Assembly (NCBI GenBank): GCA_024278975.1
Contig: JAJRSD010000022.1
Coordinates: forward strand, 1 to 33,953
Origin: Bacteroidota bacterium
GTDB lineage: Bacteria > Bacteroidota > Bacteroidia > Bacteroidales > Prolixibacteraceae
Length of the DNA stretch: 33,953 bases
Reading direction: 5' to 3'
The translations under genes and the position numbers were made by a program. The notes beneath the pieces are model-generated. The model was given only the letters and a program-made list of their open reading frames with translations, did not search any database and was not told the origin of the DNA. Below are positions 17,362 through 23,664 of the stretch, piece after piece; position 1 is the stretch's first letter; each line of letters begins with the position of its first letter.

Positions 17362-18597
17362 ATGAAAAGAATAATTATCACATTCAGTATATTACTTCTG
17401 TTCGCTTCGACTTATGCACAGGAGTTTTCAAAGTTTACCACCGAAGATTTTGATAAAGATAAGAATTATGGTTTCTTAAACTATATTCAGATATCGGGTT
17501 ATAAGGGGAGTCACCTTGGCCCGGAAGAGTCGATGGCAGATATGTTTAAAAATGGATTTTACGGTGCGGGATTTCGGATTGGTACTCAATCTACCGGACG
17601 AAAATACTGGCAAAGGCTGCACAATTATCCAAAATACGGACTTGGTGTTTCTTTCTTCGATTTGGGAGGAGCCGATGCCGATTCTTTAATTGGAATGCCA
17701 ACAGCACTATATTTCTTTTACAGTGCTCCTTTGGCACGTTTTGGTAATTTTATTTTCAGCACCGATTTAGAAGCTGGTCTTTCGACTGATTTTAATCCTT
17801 ACGACTCGGAGACTAATAACACGCAGACATATATTGGTGCTACAACTAATCTTCATTTTAATCTTAATTTTGCATTGAATTATGCATTAAACGATAGGTT
17901 TGATATTGGGGTAGGTATTGTGATGATGCATTTTAGTAACGGACGAACATTTACTCCGCAGCGTGGAATTAATTTGGGGGGATTAAGTTTTAATACTTCT
18001 TATTATTTCAATCCGGTAAAGAATTACACCAAATTTGTTGACCCGGATTATCAACCGCCACTCCGACCGGAATTTATTGTAGCCGATTTCCCCACATTTA
18101 AACCACATCACGAATTTCAGTTTTTTACATCGGTTGGAACTGTGCAGGCTGAGCCGGGTGAGTTTAAGGATGAGAATGGAGATGTGGACACAACCGGCAT
18201 TGAAGGACCGAGGTATTTTGTAAGTACAACGTCAGTCGATTATGCATATCAATTTGCTCGCAGATTTAAAGCTCTTGTTGGTTTTGATGCATTTTATGAC
18301 GGTTCTGTAGAATATTTGTATGATGATAAATTACCACAGGAGACTACTTTTGCCGATAAATCATTTTATGGGGCGCATATTGGTTTTCACTATTTAATCG
18401 AACGGTTTGCATTTATGTTTAATTATGGCAGGTACATTCATAAACCGTTCGAAAAGCGTGGGAAATGGTATATGCGGGTGGGTGCCAAAATTGGAATTAC
18501 CGAAACTCTTGATGCTCATGTTGCACTAAAAACCCGCGATGGAGGAATTGCCGACTGGATAGAGTGGGGCGTTTCGTACAAACTGAAAGTGAAGTAG
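17362..18597 (+). CDS. Outer-membrane acyloxyacyl hydrolase, PagL-like lipid A deacylase
   Basis: 411 residues, signal peptide 1-19. Beta-barrel with alternating strands and the PagL (PF09411) active-site block: His190 and Ser192 in MMHFSNGRTFTPQRGINLGG, matching H-x-S-N-G of lipid A 3-O-deacylases. PagL proper is about 170-190 residues; this one is twice as long, as is usual for the acyloxyacyl hydrolase group in Bacteroidota. Its C-terminal part (about 235-411) forms a second set of strands (YAYQFARRFKALVGFDAFYD, FAFMFNYGRYIHKPFEKRGK). The predicted role is removing an ester-linked acyl chain from lipid A in the outer membrane; substrate specificity is not shown. Second gene of the lipoprotein operon. 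Confidence 0.8.
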   Translation: MKRIIITFSILLLFASTYAQEFSKFTTEDFDKDKNYGFLNYIQISGYKGSHLGPEESMADMFKNGFYGAGFRIGTQSTGRKYWQRLHNYPKYGLGVSFFDLGGADADSLIGMPTALYFFYSAPLARFGNFIFSTDLEAGLSTDFNPYDSETNNTQTYIGATTNLHFNLNFALNYALNDRFDIGVGIVMMHFSNGRTFTPQRGINLGGLSFNTSYYFNPVKNYTKFVDPDYQPPLRPEFIVADFPTFKPHHEFQFFTSVGTVQAEPGEFKDENGDVDTTGIEGPRYFVSTTSVDYAYQFARRFKALVGFDAFYDGSVEYLYDDKLPQETTFADKSFYGAHIGFHYLIERFAFMFNYGRYIHKPFEKRGKWYMRVGAKIGITETLDAHVALKTRDGGIADWIEWGVSYKLKVK

Positions 18598-18682
18598 AAA
18601 ATTAAATTCAATAGCCTACATAACCTTATTTCTACAACATGTTATTTTACGATAAGTTAGGAGTTCTGAAGTTGATTAGAAT

Positions 18683-18696
18683 AGTTAGATCTAACT
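18683..18696. promoter_or_regulatory. 14-bp perfect palindrome upstream of the ATPase gene
   Basis: AGTTAGATCTAACT, a perfect dyad 88 bp before the ATG of the DUF4143 ATPase, in the 186-bp spacer. It could be a binding site for a dimeric regulator. No exact TAnnTTTG was found here; TACCTTGT at 18756-18763 is an imperfect candidate. Confidence 0.4.
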
Positions 18697-18783
18697 GAGC
18701 TGTAAATTATAATCAATTAACACCATTGTATTATTAAATAAATATTGTATTTTTACCTTGTGTTATTAAAATATAATTGATTA

Positions 18784-20079
18784 ATGAAAAGAATAATCGA
18801 CGAACAATTAGTAAACTGGAAAAATAGAAAGCGAAGAAAACCCTTAATTTTAAGAGGTGCCAGGCAGGTTGGTAAAACTTATTCGCTAAAATATTTTGGT
18901 AACAGCAATTTTGACGACACTATTTTTATTGATTTTGAGAAGATTCCTAAATATGTTTCAATTTTTGATACTGATTTTGATTCCCGAAGAATAATCCGTG
19001 AAATTGAAATATTAACACAAAAGAGATTGATTCCGGGAAAAACATTACTTATTTTTGATGAAATACAACTCGCTCCCCGCGCAATAACGAGTCTAAGATA
19101 TTTTTATGAGGAAGCACCCGAAATTCATGTAATTGCTGCAGGTTCTCTTTTGGAATTTGCTTTTAGCCAAATATCTGTTCCGGTAGGAAGGGTGCAGTTT
19201 ATGTTTATGTACCCAATGAATTTTTACGAATTTTTATTGGCGAATAATTTCAATGAATTGGCAAAAATATTAAAAGAGAAACCTCAAAAACTATCAACCG
19301 TAATTCATAATAAATTATTAACAGAACTTAAAAATTATTTCTTCACAGGCGGGATGCCAGAATGTGTTAAAACATTTGTAGAGTCGAATAATTTTATTGA
19401 AACAAACGAAGTACTTTCTGAAATTATAAACTCTTTTAAACTCGATTTTGCAAAATACACTCCCAGAATTGACATAAACTGCCTTACTGAAACATTTAAT
19501 ATGGTTAGTAAAAGCATTGGACAACAAATTAAATATAGCAGGCTATCATCATATTTCTCTGTTCCAACCATAAAAAAAGCACTGTTTTTACTCGAAAAGG
19601 CCAGATTGGTAAAAATTGCGTATTCGGTAAATCCTCCAAGTTTACCTCTGAATTTTTCGACAAAGAAAAATATATTTAAAGCCGTATTCCTCGATATTGG
19701 ACTGATGCAACACATAAGTGGAATAGATTATGGAGAGGAATTTACGAAAGCAGAGTTACTTAATATCTACAATGGTGCACTTGCTGAACAGTTTGTTGGG
19801 CAAGAATTATTTATGGCTAAAAACGATGAGATATTTTATTGGTCGAGACAAGCAAAAAGCAGTAATGCCGAGGTTGATTTTATTACCCAATCAAATAATT
19901 ACATTTATGGTGTTGAGGTAAAAAGCAGTGCTTCGGGTAGTTTAAAAAGTTTGCACTTGCTATTAAAAGAAAATCCTAAAATAAAAGAGGGAATTGTATT
20001 TTCTTCGAGAGAATATAGCGTAATACCTGAACAACGATTACGTTTTATTCCTATTTATTATGCCGGTTCTGAGATATAG
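18784..20079 (+). CDS. AAA+ ATPase with DUF4143 domain
   Basis: 431 residues. Walker A GARQVGKT at 25-32, Walker B LLIFDEIQ at 88-95 and the sensor-like VIAAGSLLEFAF at 116-127, typical of AAA_14 (PF13173). The DUF4143 domain begins around 220. It has the EVDF ... EVKSS pattern (Glu363, Asp365, Glu378, Lys380) of a PD-(D/E)xK-like nuclease fold. Such ATPases are abundant and often horizontally spread in Bacteroidota and archaea; their cellular role is not established. It is monocistronic and flanked by decayed DNA. The ATG at 18784 directly precedes the conserved N-terminal helix. Confidence 0.88.
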   Translation: MKRIIDEQLVNWKNRKRRKPLILRGARQVGKTYSLKYFGNSNFDDTIFIDFEKIPKYVSIFDTDFDSRRIIREIEILTQKRLIPGKTLLIFDEIQLAPRAITSLRYFYEEAPEIHVIAAGSLLEFAFSQISVPVGRVQFMFMYPMNFYEFLLANNFNELAKILKEKPQKLSTVIHNKLLTELKNYFFTGGMPECVKTFVESNNFIETNEVLSEIINSFKLDFAKYTPRIDINCLTETFNMVSKSIGQQIKYSRLSSYFSVPTIKKALFLLEKARLVKIAYSVNPPSLPLNFSTKKNIFKAVFLDIGLMQHISGIDYGEEFTKAELLNIYNGALAEQFVGQELFMAKNDEIFYWSRQAKSSNAEVDFITQSNNYIYGVEVKSSASGSLKSLHLLLKENPKIKEGIVFSSREYSVIPEQRLRFIPIYYAGSEI

Positions 20080-20162
20080 TTGAAGTAAGGATTCCATATA
20101 TCTCTACTGAAAACAGGAAAGATGGGTTTGGCTTAGAATTCAAAATGACGGCTCTTTGCGTT

Positions 20163-20214
20163 GGGACAGGGACGGGTAAGCAGTGCTGTTTGACAAGGAG
20201 TAACAGCCTGTCCC
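20163..20214. repeat. Long imperfect inverted repeat
   Basis: Outer arms GGGACAGG (20163-20170) and CCTGTCCC (20207-20214), inner arms CTGTT (20186-20190) and AACAG (20202-20206). G+C is well above the surroundings. It overlaps the end of the recognisable flavodoxin-like remnant (residues KHRDR). It could be a small mobile repeat inserted there or an RNA structure. Confidence 0.45.
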
Positions 20215-20217
20215 GAT

Positions 20218-20538
20218 GTTTTGAAAATTTGTACGGAGTTGCTATTTTATTTAAATCAGCTTTGTTTAATTTTCCTGTTTGTGCAAGTTGCTGTCCAAAA
20301 GAGTTCATTTGTTTAAAGAGCTTTTTAGTCATTATTTCGGGCATCAACCTAATTCCTTCGGCACCGGGTTTTATAATAATTCCCAGATTCTCCATGTTCT
20401 ATCTTTTTGTTGAAGTAAATAATTTAATGAAACTGTACCCTCGCCACTTGCTTTAAATCCAGAAATAAATTGGTCTAAAAGTACTTTTGTGTTTGAATTT
20501 TTTCCTCGTGGCGACCCATTAAAAATTGCTAATTGCAT
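20218..20538 (-). pseudogene. Internally deleted flavodoxin-family NAD(P)H/FMN reductase
   Basis: The start at 20538 reads MQLAIFNGSPRGKNSNTKVL, the FMN phosphate-binding loop of flavodoxin-like reductases. This frame stops after 55 codons. Another frame starting near 20395 then gives ENLGIIIKPGAEGIRLMPE and FKQMNSFGQQLAQTGKL, which looks like the C-terminal helix region of the same family. The central part (flavin-binding core of roughly 100 residues) is missing. The two segments lie next to each other, so a deletion plus frameshift is the simplest reading. From about 20225 downward the frame runs into an unrelated GC-richer repeat. Start overlaps the preceding remnant by 20 bp, suggesting they were once translationally coupled. 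Confidence 0.6.
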
Positions 20539-20811
20539 GGCATATCTCTTTAGTATTGGTTTGTTCGATAGTTTGAAATAATTTTATACCTGAATGATAA
20601 TTTGAACTTACATGATTAAATATTTCTCTGATACATTCAAGTTCATCTTTTGTTGCATCTCCTTTTTCTAAAATAATAGCAGTTTCGGGATATTTTGGAT
20701 TACAGCGAATCCGTCGTTGTTAAGTTTATTCGCAGTTTCGCTCAAAAACAGATTTAACTTATTCTCTCCCGTCTCTAGATTTCCATTTATAAAAACAATT
20801 TTCTTTGTCAT
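20519..20811 (-). pseudogene. Frameshifted remnant, partner of the flavodoxin-like gene
   Basis: From the ATG at 20811 it reads MTKKIVFINGNLETGENKLN ... NKLNNDGF, then goes out of frame near 20710. The other frame continues with PKYPETAIILEKGDATKDE and on to TKEICHAISNF, ending at TAA 20519. The first part resembles an N-terminal beta strand and helix of a flavodoxin-like protein, but I cannot name the family. A frameshift or deletion at about 20700 separates the two parts. The stop overlaps the start of the next remnant, so the pair was an operon. Confidence 0.45.
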
Positions 20812-20820
20812 ATTAGAAAA

Positions 20821-20840
20821 TATTAATATCAATATTAATA
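20821..20840. repeat. AT-only inverted repeat
   Basis: TATTAATAT / ATATTAATA, 9-bp perfect arms around a CA spacer, 10 bp upstream of the start of the decayed gene at 20811. Possible old operator; such AT dyads also arise by chance in this AT-rich DNA. Confidence 0.3.
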
Positions 20841-20946
20841 CGATTAAAAGTAATTTAAGATACTCTATAACTACACATATTTCCGGCAAACAGCCATTTT
20901 AAAACAGTAACTAAAAGATTTTATGATTTTTTTGCACTATGGAATA

Positions 20947-21942
20947 TTAGCGTTCAATGGTTATGAGACTTGAGTTATTATTAAACCACCGAGCCTTGTA
21001 AACATGCATGTCAGGAAAGCTTAAAACTCCTGATGGATTGTGAAATAGGACATGATATGTCCACCAGCTTTCTTCTGGTACTGTATATACAAATTGACCA
21101 GATTTATTTTGGTTTATGCTTTTTATGTTTTCTTCATCTTGAAATTTATTTATTTTACTGAATTGCAAATTTTCAAGATTAAAGACCCATGCGCCGGTAT
21201 GTTCGGTAATAAAAAGTTTTTTTCTATCTGAGGCCATTTGCAAGTCGTGTCCGCCAATTCCAGGGATTTTCCATTCATCATGCAAAACAAGGCTTATTTC
21301 ATTCTCTATTTTATATTCTCGTAAAACATCATATCCAAGTGCAAAAAGTGAATTTCTGTGTGCATCCCAAACAATTCCGTGAGCAGAGTATAAACTATCT
21401 GAGAATAATAATTTTTCGGGGTTACTTATGTCAAATATCATCAACCTGTTCCCTTTTCTAGCAGTTGATGCCGCAGCTACAATTTTATTATTAGGTAATA
21501 TTTCTATCGAATGGGCATTTGGTACATCGGTATAAAAAATTACTTTTTTGTCTTTTATATTTATAATAGCCACTGCTCCTGATGAGGCTGAAACCATAAT
21601 TTGATTGCCATTATTAACAGCCTTGCAGTCGTCGATAGAATTAAATTTTTTCGTTTTAAAAGGAGAAGGCAGGTCATTGGCAATATGAGCATCCCAACTC
21701 CAAATAATTTGAGGAATACTATCATTATAGTTTGTGTAATTAACCAGTAGTACTTTACTTCCACCACAAACCAAAATTAAATTCTCGCTCTTTATACTAT
21801 TCGGGAAAATTGAATTTCTGCACGAGGAAAGACTAAATTGTAGGGTTAAAGTAATAATTGTTATCATAAACAACCTGATAACGAATAAACTAAATTGAGT
21901 GAATTTATCTTGTTTCCTTTTTGCAGAAATTGTTGAAATCAT
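20947..21942 (-). CDS. DUF6528-like beta-propeller lipoprotein
   Basis: 331 residues. Lipoprotein signal ending in FSLSSC (Cys41 from the ATG at 21942; Cys16 if the ATG at 21867 is used). After it come repeated beta-strand units with ILVCGGSKVLLVNY (about 56-69), IIWSWDA (80-86), NAHSIEILPNNKIVAAAS (around 142-159) and GGHDLQMASDRKKLFITEH (around 223-241). The CGG/WSW pattern is that of DUF6528, a propeller family of unknown function in Bacteroidota. No enzyme motif is visible; likely attached to a membrane and facing the periplasm or surface. A -7 box ends 22 bp before the first ATG, which favours that start. Directly downstream of the dead purL end. Confidence 0.7.
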   Translation of the reverse strand: MISTISAKRKQDKFTQFSLFVIRLFMITIITLTLQFSLSSCRNSIFPNSIKSENLILVCGGSKVLLVNYTNYNDSIPQIIWSWDAHIANDLPSPFKTKKFNSIDDCKAVNNGNQIMVSASSGAVAIINIKDKKVIFYTDVPNAHSIEILPNNKIVAAASTARKGNRLMIFDISNPEKLLFSDSLYSAHGIVWDAHRNSLFALGYDVLREYKIENEISLVLHDEWKIPGIGGHDLQMASDRKKLFITEHTGAWVFNLENLQFSKINKFQDEENIKSINQNKSGQFVYTVPEESWWTYHVLFHNPSGVLSFPDMHVYKARWFNNNSSLITIER

Positions 21943-21963
21943 TTCATTAATATTTTAAAATAA

Positions 21964-21971
21964 CAAATTTA
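21964..21971 (-). promoter_or_regulatory. Putative -7 box for the DUF6528-like gene
   Basis: Minus-strand TAAATTTG, exact match to TAnnTTTG, with a predicted start near 21957 and a leader of about 15 nt. It lies just outside the left purL-end repeat, so this gene has its own promoter. Confidence 0.5.
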
Positions 21972-21996
21972 GAATTTTTATCTAATCCTTAATGAG

Positions 21997-22102
21997 TTAT
22001 TTTCTCTTCCCCGCAATCCAGTCTCGTGCATTTACAAAAGCCTGAATTCACGGCGCAATTTCGTTCATTTTTTTTTGTGTGTGATATTGGGCTCGCTGCC
22101 AT
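21997..22102 (-). pseudogene. Duplicate, dead copy of the purL 3' end (left direct repeat)
   Basis: Aligns without gaps to 23665-23770, the last 106 bp of intact purL; by eye 93 of 106 bases agree. On the minus strand it encodes WQRAQYHTQKKMNEIAP, stop, IQAFVNARDWIAGKRK and the purL stop; the inner stop is TGG to TGA. It lies immediately after the AbiEii gene, so the AbiE cassette is bracketed by two purL ends in the same orientation. Interpretation: the original 3' end displaced by insertion of the cassette, or a trace of recombination with a related locus. Confidence 0.85.
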
Positions 22103-22105
22103 TCA

Positions 22106-22933
22106 TTATTTGTAGTGAATCATATCAACAAGTTGCATAAAATATTCAGTCGACCAAATTTCCATCTCTTCATGGTTTTTAATAAATGGAGCAATATCTG
22201 ATTTTACCATTTTTATACTCGTTGTTAAAATTTTATTTTTGAGGAGTTCAACAAAATTCTCACGTGTAAACTCGTAGTCGATTGACTCAGATTGACTAAT
22301 CCTTCTGTATAAATGATAAAAATTTAAGGGAATATTGTTTTTTACATACCACTCAAAATCGTACCAATCGCGACCTTTTACCCTGTTCTTCCAGTTTCGA
22401 AAAAGTAAAGCATGCATTTTCCCTGCATAAAGATCTGGCAAAGTATAGCAATGGCTCATAAATGAAAATGGCAATAACAATAACTTTTGTTCAGTCGTAA
22501 ATCCTAAAGGAGGATTTGTATCAACTTCAATTTTAATTTTGATTCTGCGCTCAGTCCTAAAGTGAAGATTGTAAACGGCAGTGTCATCCTTTAAAAAGGC
22601 AGATTTAATATTTGTTTGCTTATTTTTAAGTTTTTTGCTTATTACCACATCTCTTCCAAGTGCCTTAAATTCATTAATAACAGGTTCGAAATAATTTTCA
22701 AGGTTAAAACTTTCGTCTTTCTTCAGAAGTGAAAAATCCATATCCTCAGAAAAACGTTTCAATCCATGAAAAATCCGAAGGCACGTACCTCCATAAAAAG
22801 CTGCTTTGTTAAAAAATCCACCTCGGTATAAACCTGCAAGAGTAATCTGCTGCATTACCTCATGCCGGGCATTAATATTGTCATCGTTGGTTTTTATTGT
22901 GTAACGAGACAGCATTTGTTCGAATACATTCAT
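22106..22933 (-). CDS. abiEii: AbiEii/AbiGii-type nucleotidyltransferase toxin
   Basis: 275 residues. Toxin of the type IV toxin-antitoxin / abortive infection system AbiE, a DNA-polymerase-beta-like nucleotidyltransferase. Motif I is complete: YGGTCLR (47-53) then RFSEDMDF (60-67), i.e. G-G-T-x-x-R and S-x-D-x-D with Asp64 and Asp66 as metal ligands. Later blocks are YAGKMHALLFR (169-179, Lys172) and KGRDWYDFEWY (187-197, Asp189 and Asp192). All catalytic residues are present, so the toxin is probably active. Its ATG overlaps the stop of the antitoxin gene (ATGA), giving translational coupling. Known family action: growth arrest upon phage infection, with tRNA or nucleotide transfer activity described for relatives. 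Confidence 0.9.
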   Translation of the reverse strand: MNVFEQMLSRYTIKTNDDNINARHEVMQQITLAGLYRGGFFNKAAFYGGTCLRIFHGLKRFSEDMDFSLLKKDESFNLENYFEPVINEFKALGRDVVISKKLKNKQTNIKSAFLKDDTAVYNLHFRTERRIKIKIEVDTNPPLGFTTEQKLLLLPFSFMSHCYTLPDLYAGKMHALLFRNWKNRVKGRDWYDFEWYVKNNIPLNFYHLYRRISQSESIDYEFTRENFVELLKNKILTTSIKMVKSDIAPFIKNHEEMEIWSTEYFMQLVDMIHYK

Positions 22934-23550
22934 TGTCTCAATAATTTATACAATTGTGTTAATTCCGTTTTCTTTTTCCCGAATTCAATACATTGTTTAA
23001 AAATACCGATGTTGCACTTTTCCAAAGCGGAAAAATCAATTCTCAAATCCTCTTCAAGATATTCCTGCATTGCTTTCACCGATTGAATTCTCAAACGTGA
23101 AGTTGCAACAATTATATCGCACAAGGCTTTTTCGCGAGAGGCGATTAGGTAAGCATATTTATTATCAATAATTTTCTGGTGTATTCCAATGTTATAATAC
23201 TTTATTTCAGAACTTGTATATTCAAAATTCCCAAGTGGCGTGGAAAACTTTCTGCCTCTTTTAAAAGTCATTGAACGCATTGTGTGTACTCGTTCAGGAA
23301 TAATATTATATATAGAGAGTGCACTCTCGAACGAAATATAGGATGGACCGTAAAGATGATTTGAAATTAACTCTTTAGAAACGGGCTGATTATGTACTTT
23401 AGGTGAAACCACAAACATCCCTTTTTTGAGACGAATTAAGTCACCTGCCTTTTCCAAACTCGAAATCTTATCTTTAGGATACTTATAACCAGCAAGAGCC
23501 GAAACTAATGTAGCGTAATTTACAGGTATAATTCCAAATTGCTCAAGCAT
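22930..23550 (-). CDS. abiEi: AbiEi-type antitoxin and autorepressor
   Basis: 206 residues. Antitoxin of the AbiE type IV system. The N-terminal winged helix (about 1-60) contains the KISSLEKAGDLIRLKKGMFV block, which binds DNA in this family, followed by HLYGPSYISFESALSIYNIIPE (residues 65-87), the hallmark of the AbiEi C-terminal domain, and ASREKALCDII (137-147). Family antitoxins repress their own operon by binding inverted repeats at the promoter; a perfect 25-bp dyad lies 35 bp upstream. Upstream of the toxin gene with a 4-bp overlap. Start ATG at 23550 fits the family N-terminus. Confidence 0.9.
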   Translation of the reverse strand: MLEQFGIIPVNYATLVSALAGYKYPKDKISSLEKAGDLIRLKKGMFVVSPKVHNQPVSKELISNHLYGPSYISFESALSIYNIIPERVHTMRSMTFKRGRKFSTPLGNFEYTSSEIKYYNIGIHQKIIDNKYAYLIASREKALCDIIVATSRLRIQSVKAMQEYLEEDLRIDFSALEKCNIGIFKQCIEFGKKKTELTQLYKLLRQ

Positions 23551-23578
23551 ATTATTTTTTATGATTTTTAAATACTGC

Positions 23579-23586
23579 TAAAAGTA
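23579..23586 (-). promoter_or_regulatory. Imperfect -7 box of the abiE operon
   Basis: Minus-strand TACTTTTA, one base from TAnnTTTG, 29 bp before the abiEi ATG. It touches the dyad at 23585, so a repressor on the dyad would cover the promoter. Confidence 0.4.
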
Positions 23587-23641
23587 GTAATATTTACATA
23601 GATAATCGAATAATTATCGATTATCTATGTAAATATTACTA
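23585..23641. promoter_or_regulatory. Perfect 25-bp inverted repeat, likely AbiEi operator
   Basis: Left arm 23585-23609 (begins TAGTAATATTTAC, ends GATAATCGA) and right arm 23617-23641 (begins TCGATTATC, ends AATATTACTA) are exact reverse complements around a 7-base spacer ATAATTA. It fills most of the gap between the purL stop (23665) and abiEi (23550). AbiEi proteins of other bacteria bind paired inverted repeats of similar size at their promoter, so autoregulation fits. It lacks the GC stem and T-run of a purL terminator, though it might serve as one too. Confidence 0.65.
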
Positions 23642-23664
23642 TTCTGTTGGAATAAAATGTCTAT

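Noticed and set aside
20051-20395. A 114-codon minus-strand gene
   Set aside because: Only its first ~58 residues resemble a protein family (flavodoxin C-terminus); the rest reads through an inverted repeat and into the end of the ATPase gene, so it is treated as part of a pseudogene.
23585-23641. Rho-independent terminator of purL
   Set aside because: Stem is AT-rich, and no T-run follows the stem on the minus strand; position and exact symmetry fit an operator better, though a dual role is possible.
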